A DNA stretch of 64,000 bases from Valencia hispanica (Eukaryota > Chordata > Actinopteri > Cyprinodontiformes > Valenciidae). Position 1 is the first letter of the stretch. Every line of letters begins with the position of its first letter. Both the position numbers and the translations under genes were made by a program. The DNA is taken from contig OY747711.1 of the NCBI GenBank assembly GCA_963556495.2, positions 39,288,914 to 39,352,913 on the forward strand, in the 5' to 3' direction. The notes under the pieces were generated by a model. It did not search any database, was not told where the DNA came from, and worked only from the letters and a program-made list of their open reading frames with translations. Of this stretch, positions 10,990-22,499 are shown piece by piece.

Positions 10990-12009
10990 ACCAGTACCAA
11001 ACTGGTTTGTTTAATTTTCGTCACCCTGACATGATGTTTGGTGGGAGACTCTCGTGCAGACACAAATACAGACACAGGATGCATAATAAGAATTAATTTT
11101 AACAGTAAGGGCGACTGGTTAGAGCATCAGAGGATGAGAAATCTGGTAGTAGTGGCACTGCAAGGAACCTAGATGATTAGAAACTGAGAATAAAATCCTG
11201 GTTGAATTTTGCTTGTTCAAGGAAGTGGTAGAGCTCTTACTCGATTGAAGATGGATGGGGTATGAGGGAGGGCAAGAGGACTCCCTGGCAGGAGGGCATG
11301 GATGGCAAAGTTCCTACTGTCCTTTTCTTTGTTGTAGCTGCACACAACTACAGTGAACCCAACACACCCAGAATCTTCCCGTAGCACAAACTACTAATCT
11401 TTCTAGCAAGCATTTAGGTTGAATTCCACTCCAGCACATGACAGCGGCTGAGCTGAAGAAGGAACACTTTTAGGCAGAGACTGTAAAACAAAGGCATTCA
11501 TCCATCTTTAGTAAGCTTTGAATTTAGCTCAACAAACAGCGGAACTAAGAGGCAATGTTAAATGAGGGTGTTTTTGAAAGTCAAAGTCAAAGGAGGCACA
11601 CTGAATAGAAAAAAAAGTTGTAACTTGTTAAGCAGACCAGTGCAGCTGTTAAGTAATAATTTACCTGCTTGTACCTCTGTAAAGCCTCACCAATAATGGC
11701 TTACTGATGTCAAATTCCTTGTATTTGCAAGTAAACTTGGGCAATAAATCTGATTCTGATAAAGATCTTGAAAGCAAAAATATTCCAAATTAATTTCAAA
11801 CCCAAGTTTGACATTGTGGAACTTTAATTTCTTACGTTTTCTGAGTCACCCTCATTGTAAACTTGATCCAATCTTTTTCGGACTTCCTCAGAGAATGTAG
11901 CTAACCGCGGATAGGGTGAGCAGGTATGAGAGGAGCTAAGCTGCTTGTCTATCCAGCAGCTGGATTCAGATGTGTTGCTATGGACACGTAAATAAACAAT
12001 AAAGTGTTA
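10990..12009. other. Non-coding stretch with a LINE 3'-tail fragment
   Basis: No gene seen. At about 11685-11760 the sequence TCAAATTCCTTGTATTTGC followed by GGCAATAAATCTGATTCTGAT resembles the terminal 3' UTR and ATTCTG tail of a fish LINE whose clade I cannot fix. The rest is unrecognised. Confidence 0.4.
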
Positions 12010-13723
12010 GGGCCCTCATTTATCAAACGTTCGTAGAAATTGTACTATATTCTATCCTGCAAATGAAATTTAGAATGTTCGTACGAACAGTCAAAAGTCT
12101 GATTTATCAAATTTGCGGTGGCCACTCATACACATGTTCCTCCGCAATCATCTGCTGATAAATCCCACATGTGAGTACAGGTATTAATTTACATACAGAA
12201 ATGCCCTCAATTACCATATTTTGTAACACCACATTCTCTGACAGATGTATAAAGTCCTTGCATTCTTCCCGAAAATACTGGCCAAGAGAGCGAAAAAAGG
12301 AATTTCAGTGACACAGAGATCGAGGTGAAACATAAGTTTGAGGCTAAAAAAAAAAAGAGTCATGATGAACAGACGTTTTGAAAATTGTCATAGTTAAGGC
12401 AAATTCATTTTAATACTACGTTTTTGCCCTCTGTTATCAGGGGTTCCTCTGCATCATGTATCCCCTCTCCAACACTCAGCAGTTATGTTCCTGCCCCAAC
12501 ATAAAAAAATGAGGCAAAGAAGTGGTTTAATTTGCTATTATTCACTTCTCTGGAAATACTTAACTACTTTAAATAAATTAGGTCAGTTATATTTGTCCAG
12601 AACACAAAAAAAAGAACACTGCCTGGGAGAAAGTAACAGAGTAAATGCAGTTGGGACAGTGGAGAGGTTCCTGTAGGACACATGTGTCAAAGTCAAGGCC
12701 CGGGCGCCAAATCCGGCCCGCCATAGCCATTTATGTGGCCCTCTAAACTCTAGAGGACCATATAACATTTCAGTTCTGTTTATGTACACCTAAATACTAT
12801 TTTATCGGTCAAACCAAATCAGTGTTTATTTGAATAGTCCTAAATCACATCATTATGAAAAGATATTCAGTCGAATGCGAAGACAGATATTTATTAATAT
12901 TTTAACAGTTTGTTAAAAAATAGTTTTATCAATACTTTCTGCCACAACCAGCCCTTTAAGGACGTTCATGGTCTTGATGTGGCCCAAAATATCTTTGAGT
13001 TTGACACCCCTGCTGTAGGAGATAAAGGTGAAAAAATGATTCAATATCAAACTGAATACAAAAAAACGTCGCTCAGCCCACAGCTGGACCAGAACTTCTA
13101 CTGGGGGTGCACAGATCACCACATTTGACGTGCATGTGGTCATGCGCATCAGTACGCATGGATAGAGCGACAACCTGCTGCACCGATAAGCAAGACCATC
13201 CGGTTTGACCATACAGTTTGCAAACCTTTTACTTATATGTGTAAGCTGAAGCGCTTGATGTGACAAGTAAAAAAAAATCACATGGACAGCGCAGACCTCC
13301 GTGAGACGCCTCACACACCCCACACCCCCAGATTGCGATTCACAGGATCTCCATGCATGATCACCCCCAAAATTTAATCATGTATTTTGTGGCAAATATC
13401 TAACATTTCCTGAAAGTTTACTCCAAATCCTTCCATAACTTTTTGAGTTATTTTGCTAAAAGACAGACCGACGGCAACATGAATTCCTTGGCAGAGGTGA
13501 TAAACTGATGAGATAAATAGTCTGTCAAAGTAAAACCATATCAGTGTTGCAGTTCCCCCGCTTTACCACTAGATGGTTTGCGTATAGCATGGTCAGAGCT
13601 GTTCTTATATTTAGGAATGATTTTACGCACAAGTACAAGATGGTAAATACCATACAACAAGCTAAATTGTTCCTGTGCACGAAATACATACACAACGTAA
13701 GTATGGTTGAAAAATGAGGGCCC
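12010..13723. mobile_element. 1.7-kb TIR element with GGGCCCTCATTT ends
   Basis: Left end GGGCCCTCATTTATCAA and right end, reversed, GGGCCCTCATTTTTCAA are terminal inverted repeats. Like the 9616 element it has a second TGATAAATCCCA motif about 150 bases inside the left end. No transposase frame was seen and no clear target duplication could be read, so the superfamily is open. A 334-bp hAT MITE is nested inside. Confidence 0.6.
12679..13012. mobile_element. hAT-type MITE (334 bp)
   Basis: Flanked by a perfect 8-bp duplication CTGTAGGA (12671-12678 and 13013-13020), the size made by hAT transposases. The ends are inverted: CACATGTGTCAAAGTCAA on the left and, reversed, CAGGGGTGTCAAACTCAA on the right, followed inside by GGCCCGG..CCGGCCCGCC. 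This end type is widespread in vertebrate genomes. There is no coding capacity. It is younger than the surrounding element. Confidence 0.8.
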
Positions 13724-15180
13724 AGGTGCGTGATACTTCAGCCTGTCTCCAAACACGATCTCCAGCATCTTCTCTACATCATGGGAAAAAACTGACTTCC
13801 ATCGGAGTGTTATGAAGCTAAAAATAAATAGGTTTTGTCTGGAGCCAGAGGGTGCTGCAAACGGGTGCGCCGCCATTCTCGACTACGTCTTTATAAACCA
13901 AATCTAACTCTGGTGTTAATTAAGGAGACAAGTTACCTCTTCAAACTCGAACTTCTGTTCTCACATCTGCAAAATATATCTTTTGGAACAAAATAGGCGT
14001 AGAACTAATGCAGCACAAGCGAGGAGGTATCTACCATTGAGGACGCCAAGGTCTAGGCCATGGTAATTTTCTGCTGTGTATTTAATGAAAAATAATTAAA
14101 AGAATGCTTTGGAACTGCCTGCATGGTTATCTGGGGTAATGGTGAAGGCATGGGCGTAACAGACACGGGGTACGTGTGGGAAACATCATCCACTCTTCCT
14201 GTGTAGGTGCCCTCTGTTTTTTCTGCCATTAAAGCCCATCAGTCTATTATTCCGAGCTGTCTTTAAAGGCACCTTAAAGAGTCACTCACCCCCAAATCAA
14301 CTTTTTTTTGCTGATAAACTGTATAAATGTGTGTCTAATAGTGCTGTCTACATGTCTGGTTATTATTTTTGGTATTTTAGCACATTTTAAAAAACCATTC
14401 ATTTTCTACCAAAAACCGTTGGTGGAGTGCCCTCTTCAGTTTAAAACTTTACACTGGACTTGAATTTAAATTGGGCATTGCTACTGGCCCAGCCCTTATT
14501 TTTGATGTCAAATTTGATTTGTGACGATAGCATCTTGCCGCTTTGGAGTATAAAAGAAGCCCGGTCTTGGCCACGCCTCCGTAGCTAGTTCGAGTTGGAA
14601 TAGCAAGGAAGTGTTGACGCCTTCTTTTATTATTCTTTATAACCTTTAGCCTTTTGTAATCTGAAGAGGTCTTAAATCATTATTGTGTGTTTTTTGTTGT
14701 TATTTACTGAAGCCAGTGGCGGAACTCAAATCTTCATTCTTTAACCTGTTGGTGTTAAATCTTTCCAGATTAACACCAACAGTCAACTGAGACTGACATT
14801 TGAGCTAATTATTTGTTTCTGCTTACCAGATGGGACCTTGTAACTATTCATTTTATTAATAGTAATAATGATAATCAATAGCTGTCTTTGAACCCCTACT
14901 AATATTGCTGATAACTAAACATTGTGCAAGAGTGAATTGAATGCGAGAGGATGATAAATCACTTAATTGACCTTTGAAAAATGTGTCCCCCTCACTTTTG
15001 AGATGATGATTACGCCCCTGGGTGGACTTCAGTAATTTTGAAACTCTGGATACGGCCTTGACTACAAGACATCTTTTTAAAGTCTTATTTGTTTAAATAG
15101 AATAGAATTTGTTGAAATAGAATTCTGGATCAACTGTAAGATGTTCTAGCACTACTTTGACTTCAAATTCTAGAACTGAG
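13724..15180. other. Non-coding stretch with a TTAA-type element end
   Basis: At 14272 TTAAAGAGTCACTCACCCCCAA and the next 50 bases match the reversed right end of the element at 32259-33186 (shared: ACTTTTTTTTGCT..TAAACTGTATAAATG), so one end of that family lies here; the opposite end was not found. No ORF with motifs occurs. TATAAAAGAAG at about 14551 is TATA-like but no gene follows. Confidence 0.45.
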
Positions 15181-15183
15181 TCC

Positions 15184-15197
15184 ATCGCCAAGGTAAC
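15184..15197 (+). promoter_or_regulatory. X-box-like RFX site upstream of the coiled-coil ORF
   Basis: ATCGCCAAGGTAAC fits the RFX X-box (GTNRCC, 0-3 spacer, RGYAAC) at all but the first base, with a 2-base spacer. It lies about 240 bases before the ATG at 15438. RFX factors drive ciliary genes through such sites close to the transcription start. A single motif can occur by chance; function is inference. Confidence 0.35.
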
Positions 15198-15437
15198 GGG
15201 AATTACATCATGATGATGTATTAAAGTCAGCAAGAACATCAGAATGCTATGATATCACACAGCAGCCTTCCAAAGTTCTGTATGAGAGACATTGCACACA
15301 ACTTGAAGTACCAAGCGTTTTGCTTCTGGAGGATTTTACAAGGATTAACCTAAAAGATTTTGTTGGATCTGTTTTCTAAAAAATTTTTGATCAGCAGAAT
15401 ACTTACGGTGAGTACACTGTTTCTGAAACAAGTAAAC

Positions 15438-17327
15438 ATGTTTAGAAAACTGCAGGAGGAAGGTTCTCCTAAAGAGGAAGCTCGGGGTGATAGGCATGAA
15501 TCCCAGGAAAAGAATAAGGCACACAAAACAAGAAAAGATGAGCTTGCTGCCAAATCTGCAGAGAGAAAACCAACAAATTCAAGACTGATGGCAGAGGAAA
15601 AGAAAAAGAAGGAGGTACAGGAATTTAAATTGTATAACAAATATATTGAGTCTAAAAACAAAGAACAGGAAAGTTTAAAAAGACAAAAGCATCTGGAGGC
15701 TGAGATTGAAACTTTGAAACACAGTTTAGCTGAAAATGCTGAACTCCTGATGGTTCAAAGTGGGATGAATCGGGACCTGTCTGACAAATATCAAAAATTT
15801 AAACAGTTCAGAAAACGAGCACTTGTCGCAGAAAAACATAATAAGGAGCTAATAGAGGAAAACCAAAAATACAAAAAAGAGGTAGAGATTTTTCAAAAGA
15901 AGACACAGCAATTAACAAATGAAATAGAGACATCCAAAATCGAATGTAAAAACATATCAGCAGCCTGTAAAAAAGCAGAGCACATGGTGGACAACTTCAA
16001 GCTTGAATCAGAATCAAATAGGATTAAAATTGAAAATCTGAAAGAGGAACTTCTAAAACACCGTAAGCTTGCTGAAGAAGCTAGAGTAGAGATTAAACAA
16101 AATCTTAAAAATGAAGAAAGCACAATTAAACGAATACAACTGAAAGATGAGGAGAACATGAGTCTAAGAAGGGAAATTAAATTACTGAACAAGGTTTTAA
16201 AGGACTTTGAGAAGAATAAGAAAAAACAAGAGGTGGTGCACAGAAAACTCAAGGAGGCAACTGAAAAGGCTTGTACAGAGAATGCAAACATGGAGAACGA
16301 AAATAAAGCTCTGACTGAATCCTCAGAGAAACTTGAAAAACAGATAGCTGACATACAAACGGAGCTGGGCAAGATCCAGGTGGAAAATGAGTTTCTAAAG
16401 AATCAAATGGAGCTGTCCAAAATTAAGTTGAATGATACAAAAACGGAAAAAAAACAAATTAAGATAACAGCTGAAAAAGAGAAAAACCAGGCAAAAGAGG
16501 AATTTAACAAACTATTGAAAGAGACAGAGGGCACCATGACAGAAAATAAAAGGCTCAAAGAAGCATCTCACCGTTATGTGAGAAAGATTAGCCACCAGAC
16601 AGACCTAATTCGCACCCAGGAGAGTAAGAATACAGAACTATCTAAGGAAAATATGAGACTCATTGGGGATGTGAAAAAACTTCAGGGTATAATTGAAGAA
16701 CAATCTAAGGAACTTGCCAAAATCAATGGGGATGCGAAAAAATTTCAGATGGTAAAAGAAACTTATGGCAAGGTCGAAACATTACTGCAAAATGATGGTA
16801 AAGATCATATGGTCTTGCCAGGGGAGAAGAGTGAGATGGATTATGTTACCACACTTCTCACTGACAACAAGAAATTAGTCGTAAAACTGAAAGAAAAACA
16901 GACAGAAATTGAGAAACTCCAGTTTGAAGTAGAGAAAGTTGCGGAACTCCAGCATGAAAATGAGAAACTCCAGGGCAAGCTGGCCAGACGGCCAGATGAT
17001 GTAGTACTAAAACTGCATGAGAGTCAGTGCAAAATTAGAGATCTCAAGACAAAGATACAGTGCCTAACGGCAGAAAATATTGCTTACATGTCTGCATTGA
17101 AAAGGCAAGAAAATGAACTCAAGATGAAAGATGAGCTGAGCAAACTTCCACAGAGACATCAGTTACCTCCTGTCTTTCCTTTGCCAAAAATTGTCAAAAC
17201 AAACTGTGAGGACAAACCAAAAGAGAGCCTAGAGGATTGGCAGGAACCAAACCCCATGCTGAAAAAAACTAACATTGTTTATCTTACTCCCATCACACCG
17301 AAGCCGAAAAAAAGGGCATCTCAGTAA
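15438..17327 (+). CDS. Single-exon coiled-coil protein (629 aa), unrecognised
   Basis: The frame is open from 15354, but the first ATG in a good context (AAACATGT) is 15438. The product is highly charged, rich in Lys, Glu, Gln and Leu, and nearly all helical coiled coil from about residue 45 to 565, with no membrane segment or signal peptide. The last 60 residues are Pro-rich and basic and contain LPPVFPLPK. There is no transposase, gag or reverse-transcriptase motif. The C-terminal segment before the Pro-rich end loosely recalls CFAP58-type ciliary coiled-coil proteins, and an X-box-like site lies upstream; both hints are weak. A canonical splice donor (ACG|GTGAGT) at 15408/15409 lies in the 5' UTR; its use would skip the start codon. 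An uninterrupted 1.9-kb frame amid decayed DNA argues for selection or recent origin. It could be an intronless gene or a retrogene. Confidence 0.65.
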   Translation: MFRKLQEEGSPKEEARGDRHESQEKNKAHKTRKDELAAKSAERKPTNSRLMAEEKKKKEVQEFKLYNKYIESKNKEQESLKRQKHLEAEIETLKHSLAENAELLMVQSGMNRDLSDKYQKFKQFRKRALVAEKHNKELIEENQKYKKEVEIFQKKTQQLTNEIETSKIECKNISAACKKAEHMVDNFKLESESNRIKIENLKEELLKHRKLAEEARVEIKQNLKNEESTIKRIQLKDEENMSLRREIKLLNKVLKDFEKNKKKQEVVHRKLKEATEKACTENANMENENKALTESSEKLEKQIADIQTELGKIQVENEFLKNQMELSKIKLNDTKTEKKQIKITAEKEKNQAKEEFNKLLKETEGTMTENKRLKEASHRYVRKISHQTDLIRTQESKNTELSKENMRLIGDVKKLQGIIEEQSKELAKINGDAKKFQMVKETYGKVETLLQNDGKDHMVLPGEKSEMDYVTTLLTDNKKLVVKLKEKQTEIEKLQFEVEKVAELQHENEKLQGKLARRPDDVVLKLHESQCKIRDLKTKIQCLTAENIAYMSALKRQENELKMKDELSKLPQRHQLPPVFPLPKIVKTNCEDKPKESLEDWQEPNPMLKKTNIVYLTPITPKPKKRASQ

Positions 17328-19020
17328 GTTAGAATACAATTGAAAACTTTCTCTCCTCCATGAATTTAGTTGAAAAAAGTTCAACACAGTTTTTTTTTTT
17401 TATATAGAAATGTTGAACAGCGAAAATGGTTGCCCTCAGCACTTTTTATACAGCCAAACTGAACACAAATGTTTTTTTACAGAGATTAAAATATTGACAT
17501 AAAACTATTAGAGGCAGATAAAAAACTTAATAGACAAACAAAACGAATCAATTTAATATTGATATGTAATCTGCATGGGTTCTCTCCGGGCACTCCGGCT
17601 TCTTCCCAGTCTAAAAAAGCACTGTTAAAGTAATTGGTCTCTGCAAATCAGTCTTAGAAGTAAGGGTTCTAAACCACATAATTACTGTCTATGAGGAGTC
17701 ATGGGATGGATATCTTTAAAGCAAGTAAAAATCTAAAACAAACAGGGGGTCCTGAGGCAAAAGATTGGAAAACAGCACTTTACCTTAATAGCGCCTTTCA
17801 CAGTAGCAGTAGTAGTAGTAGGGAAGGAACTAAGCACGGCTGTTGGGGATTGTTCAGGTCGGACTCTAGATACCAGTCAGTCGATTTTGACTGGGCTTCA
17901 GTCCCGAAAGTTTACAGTCTACCCCCGGATGTTTTCATATATGTTAAAACAAGTAAAAATCTAAAACAGAGGGTCTTGAGGCCAAAGATTAGAAAACAGC
18001 ACTTTACCATAATAGCGCCTTTCACAGTAGCTAAAAATAGATTGTGACTTAAAGTCACAATGTATTCTGTGAAGTAGCCCTGGACAAACAAGTGCACATT
18101 TTGCATGGGTGCCTATGGGACTGAGTCGCTCAGATCGTCAAAAAGTTGTTTTATATCGGCTCCTAAAGATGTTCAAACGGAAAGGAACTAAGCACTCAGT
18201 CAGCCAGCCGATTTTGCCGGGGCTTCAGCCCCGAATGTTTTCAGTCTGTTTCACTCACCAGCCACAGGCACACCGCTCCCTCAATCGCACACAACGGGCC
18301 AGCTGTGCTCTACTATGATCAGCTGTCTTGACTCGGTGTCAGGTTACAGTCAGTTATGGTCAAAAATAAGGAGCGTGTTAAGGCTTTGCCATATCATGGC
18401 TTGCCATAGTCAGTATGTCGCTACTGTGGGCACACGGTCCCTCCCCTCTCCTAACCAGGCCGCTTTGAACAAATGCATGCGCATAGCGCCAAACCAGAAG
18501 ATATTTTTTAATTAGCAACATTTCTAAGACTAACCAAAATTAATGGATCATAGAAAAAAAACAAAAAAAAACTGCTGCAACTCCTGAGCTTTTTCTAGAG
18601 AGGCCACAGGTAAGAATTTATCTTTGTAAAATGAAGTGATTCACAAACGCAGACTTTGGCTTATGCGTAATTTTCTTTAGCTGTCCTGTTGGTAGCAAAC
18701 TAATTATCCTTAGTAAGCACATTGACTGAGAAAATTCATGAAAAAAAAAATAATAATAATAATAAAAAAGCAACAAAATAACTTTTTAATTACAGAGCAG
18801 TCCACAAAAGAAAAAACATAATCGCAAGCTTGATGTAGGAAACACTAAAATAGTATGGGATCAGAAAGATATCAGCTTGAAATGAAACTGAAAATAAATA
18901 TTGGTATTGAAAAATGTTATTGAAACTGAAAATCTTAATTTTGAATCTGAAATACATGTAGAGAAAAAGAAATTCAAAATGATTTTTTTTTCTATGAAAC
19001 TCATGTATATGCATTGAAAC
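17328..19020. other. Non-coding stretch with a duplicated segment
   Basis: Two diverged direct copies are visible: GCAAGTAAAAATCTAAAAC..AATAGCGCCTTTCACAGTAG at 17722-17806 and again at about 17948-18030, and a GGAACTAAGCAC..GGCTTCAGTCCCG block at 17826-17905 and again at about 18183-18230. The GGCTTCAGCCCC motif also appears inverted at 20524. This looks like the inside of an old repeat. Short A-rich and (ATA)n tracts follow (18735-18780). No gene seen. Confidence 0.45.
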
Positions 19021-19024
19021 AAAT

Positions 19025-20700
19025 AACTCACAATCAAGTTTTTAAACTTTCTTTTATTTTTTACAATGCCAATTTTTTTTACAATACCAATTTTTTTTAC
19101 AATGCCAATCCTTTTTCACAATGCCAATCTTTTTTTCAATACCATCATTTTTTTCAGCTTAATTCAGGTAATACTGTTTTGACACTTGTGTGTGCACGCG
19201 CATGAGGGGCGTCCCGATTTATGCTAGTCTTTCTCTAGTCTTTTGAATCAAACATGTACATCCATCTTGTCAAAGAATGCTACAACATTCACTCATAAAG
19301 GTATAATGCTGAGCATAATGGAAGGAATTTTGCGGGAAGCTAAAATAGCCTAGGTGTAGTATTTTAAATAGTGTCCCAACAAGATTCAGTGTTTATAAAA
19401 TCTTATGTCTGAAACGAAACTGTTAACCCAAGTGTTTAGATGTGAGCTGATGATCTTTGTGGTCGAAGTTCTTCAATAAAAGACATGAGAGAGATTCCTT
19501 CAGATATTTGGAGGTTTTAATACAAACTTGGTTGATCAAGCAAGGAGGTACAGTGTCAACAAAGAATGTGCAATACTGACCTGCCTTCCAAAACAAAACA
19601 CAGAATTATATAAGTTCAGTAATCCTGACTCCTATCAACATGACATCAGACAACATTTCTTCAGTATGAGAACATTAGACTCGCAGTCTGGTCCTTGATA
19701 GTGGAAGCGCAATCAAAGTATGTCAGGACGTCCTTAGATGTAAAAGAGAGTTGCTATGCCAACCCAGGATGTAAGAGCCTTAATCAGTAGAACTTGTCCT
19801 GACCCAAATTCATAGTGTCAAATAATCAAATTGGTCACCATATCACAAGGAGCTGGCACACAGTAACTATCAGTACATTAAATACACAGAACAGATCGTT
19901 CTTAATAATTAATTTCCAAGACATCTTTAAGAGTCTTTTCTAAATCTTTTCAAAGTCTCTAGGCGTACAGAAAGCATAATGTGGTTTGTGGAATAATAAT
20001 AATAATAATAAAGATATAAAAGGTTTCTTCTCAGTTTGCCATGGCAGTTGGCGTTCATTACCGCCACTTTCTGGTTTAGAGTGTGTGTCACAATTACGTT
20101 TTGCAATCTAATACAAAAACGAGTTGTCGGTGTTGTTAGCTTTGCTTACACCAGTCTTAATTGATTTGTTAACGTTTTCGACATGTATTTTTATTAGAAC
20201 TGTGGATCAGAAATAAATACAGTAATTTAATATGGTATATATAGTGTGTATAAACATACATCCCTTCTTACCATACTGTCTTGAGGAGAGACTCCAAAAA
20301 AGACAGGCTACAGAAGCATTAAACTTTATCACAAGACTTCTAGCCTACTGGTCATTAGAAGAAACTGAGAAGAAACTGTGTATGTCTTTTTTTTCTTCCA
20401 CAAACCACATTAGTAGCAATGGAAGTGTTGATCCTGCTGTCTCGCCTCGGACAGTCGGGAGTTTCCCTCCTTTCTCGTTCACGTAATGTGTGCAAACCAG
20501 CATGCAAACCATGTAAACATATGGGGGGCTGAAGCCCCGCCCCTCATGCGTGTGCACACACGTCAAAACAGTATCACCTGAATCAAGCTGAAAAAAATGA
20601 CGGCATTAAAAAAACTATTGGTATTGAAAAAAGATGGACATTGTAAAAAAAAAAATTGCATTGAAAAAAAAAGGAAAGTTTAAAAACTTGATTGTAAGCA
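19025..20700. mobile_element. 1.7-kb element with about 170-bp inverted repeats
   Basis: The left arm (19025-19205) and the right arm (20535-20700) are inverted copies: both run from AATCAAGTTTTTAAACTTT through poly(T)-interrupted CAATGCCAAT/CAATACCAAT units to CAGCTTRATTCAGGTRATAC, TGTTTTGAC and GCATGAGGGGCG. The T-rich units give the arms a 17-20-base internal periodicity. The 1.3-kb centre has no recognisable transposase. No target duplication could be fixed. The superfamily is unknown. Confidence 0.6.
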
Positions 20701-20733
20701 ATGTTGTCAATAAAACTTTATTTATTTTGTTCT

Positions 20734-20739
<6 letters not shown>

Positions 20740-20819
<80 letters not shown>
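20740..20819. repeat. (AT)n microsatellite
   Basis: About 80 bases of uninterrupted AT. Open frames across it are artefacts of the repeat. Confidence 0.95.
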
Positions 20820-20822
<3 letters not shown>

Positions 20823-22440
20823 GCTCTGATCATTTCTTTAAATCATGTTCCTGTTCATCCTGCAGATGATATTCCCCATGCTAGAACTGCTGCTTTAGAC
20901 AGGAAAGCTGAATGCTTCCAATATTGTTGAACTTGTTAATTTGGTTTTATTGTCAGCCTGTTTGTATTACATTGCTGTATTACCATATGAGCAACTTGTT
21001 TTCTGTTGGTTTGTTGCACACTTTGATTTGATTTAATAATTTTGTAGAAGGAAGCAAAGATGAGCTACAGACAGAGAAGGAGCCAGCAGCAGCAGAGCTG
21101 TTCCAATTAAACATGGAATTTGGTCACAGTTGTTTAAGTAGAATTTTGTTTTGCTGGAGATTGCTAACCAAGTAAACACTTTTGTAACACTCTTGATGCA
21201 TCATGACTTGATGTAGCACAGTTATTTGCATAAGGATATTTAGTTTGTGTTTTGTATTATTAGTTTAAAATAATCATACTTTGCACAATTAATTCTGATG
21301 TCATGATTTTGTAGAGGGTAGCGATGACCTAAAGAGAGGAGCTATAGCTTCAGCTCCAGCAGAAACAGCAGCATCACCATTAGGCATTTGAACTGGTAAT
21401 TAAATATTCTAACATTGTGTTATAAATAATTAATAAGAAAAGGTCCTTTAATTCTAGCTATCATAATACCTATTAAAATATACATAGAAGCAAAATCAAA
21501 ACAGGTCAAAAACAGCGCATCATTGAAGACATTATAAATTAAATAAGTAAAGCTTCGCTTTACCTAATTGGCTCGTATACCGTTTTGGCATTATTGACAG
21601 AGCAAAACAGATTATCCAAGACTGTAACAATAATGAGAGAAGACCAAGTGTTCAGAGGGAGAAGAGGAGAGACAACAGCTAGAGATAAAGACAGAGAGAG
21701 ACAGCAATAGGTGAATAGTGTATGAATGATAATAAGTCCATTTTGTTTGTGACCAATCTAATTCTAAATAATAAAAAATTGGGGAGTTCACTGGTGGAAG
21801 GAGAGATGTGGAAAAAACAAAGACAAATGTGAAAAAGGAAGGGACATTCAAGTAAATAAGAGAAAAGTGAGACCATCAGAAGCAAGTGAAAAAAGATTGA
21901 TCGAACTAAATTATTGTTTGGTTTTGCTGTTTTCAGATGGAATATTCCAAAACACAAAACATTGAACATTAAATTGCAATACAAATTATAATTTAGGCAC
22001 CTTACTATGTATGCAATAGTCTATAATCTATTGTAACACTTATTTATTTATTTTTTTACAAAAATATCACATCTTTTACTCCTTAAAGGTTGGAGACACC
22101 CCTGCTAGATATTCAGATCAGATGTTGGAGAAAGTTATGAAAAACAAATAAAATAATGACAAAATAAAATGCCATAATAAATGTATAAAACGCAATAATT
22201 CTTCACAACAGGGTACAAAAACACAAACTACATTGATTTTATATGTCCAATGAACCTTTTGCCACTTAGATTTTCTCACAGTGGAATTAGTAACTTTGTG
22301 GACCAGCCGCTGTCAGGCTTTGTCATGGTAACGAGTGTAACAGGTGTTTGGCAAGCGAGTCCTATATTTTTCAGTTCACACCACTTGCCACCATCTACTC
22401 CAAGACAAACATCTATTTTCATTGCAATACATCGAAAAGG
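20820..22440. other. Non-coding stretch with exon-like segments
   Basis: Three short segments preceded by acceptor-like AG have open frames: after CCTGCAG at 20866, after TTTTGTAG at about 21049 (EGSKDELQTEKEPAAAEL) and after TTTTGTAG at about 21316 (EGSDDLKRGAIASAPAE). The last two resemble each other in sequence and in layout. They may be remnants of a repeated exon from an unrecognised gene, or chance. Nothing else was seen. Confidence 0.25.
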
Positions 22441-22498
22441 AGACAGAGAAAATGAAAAAAGGAGACAGAGAAAAGGAGACAGAGAAAGAGGAAGTTCA
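22441..22498 (+). repeat. GGAGACAGAGAAA short tandem repeat
   Basis: Three to four imperfect copies of GGAGACAGAGAAA lie immediately upstream of the Rex1 endonuclease frame and may belong to its 5' region. Confidence 0.6.
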
Positions 22499-22499
22499 A

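Noticed and set aside
11100..11170. tRNA-like SINE head (GGCGACTGGTTAGAGCATC)
   Set aside because: Only a weak A-box-like resemblance; no B box or cloverleaf could be drawn.
13924..14300. Possible regulatory gene region around a TATAAAAG at 14551
   Set aside because: No coding or RNA feature follows and the region lies next to a transposon end.
15893..16372. 159-codon minus-strand frame
   Set aside because: Antisense shadow of the coiled-coil gene; Ser/Phe/Leu composition is the reverse of Lys/Glu codons.
18109..18515. Two frames of 69 and 66 codons
   Set aside because: No motifs, and they overlap the duplicated repeat blocks.
20634..20930. 98-codon frame across the (AT)n tract
   Set aside because: Half of it is Tyr-Ile from the microsatellite; no conserved part.
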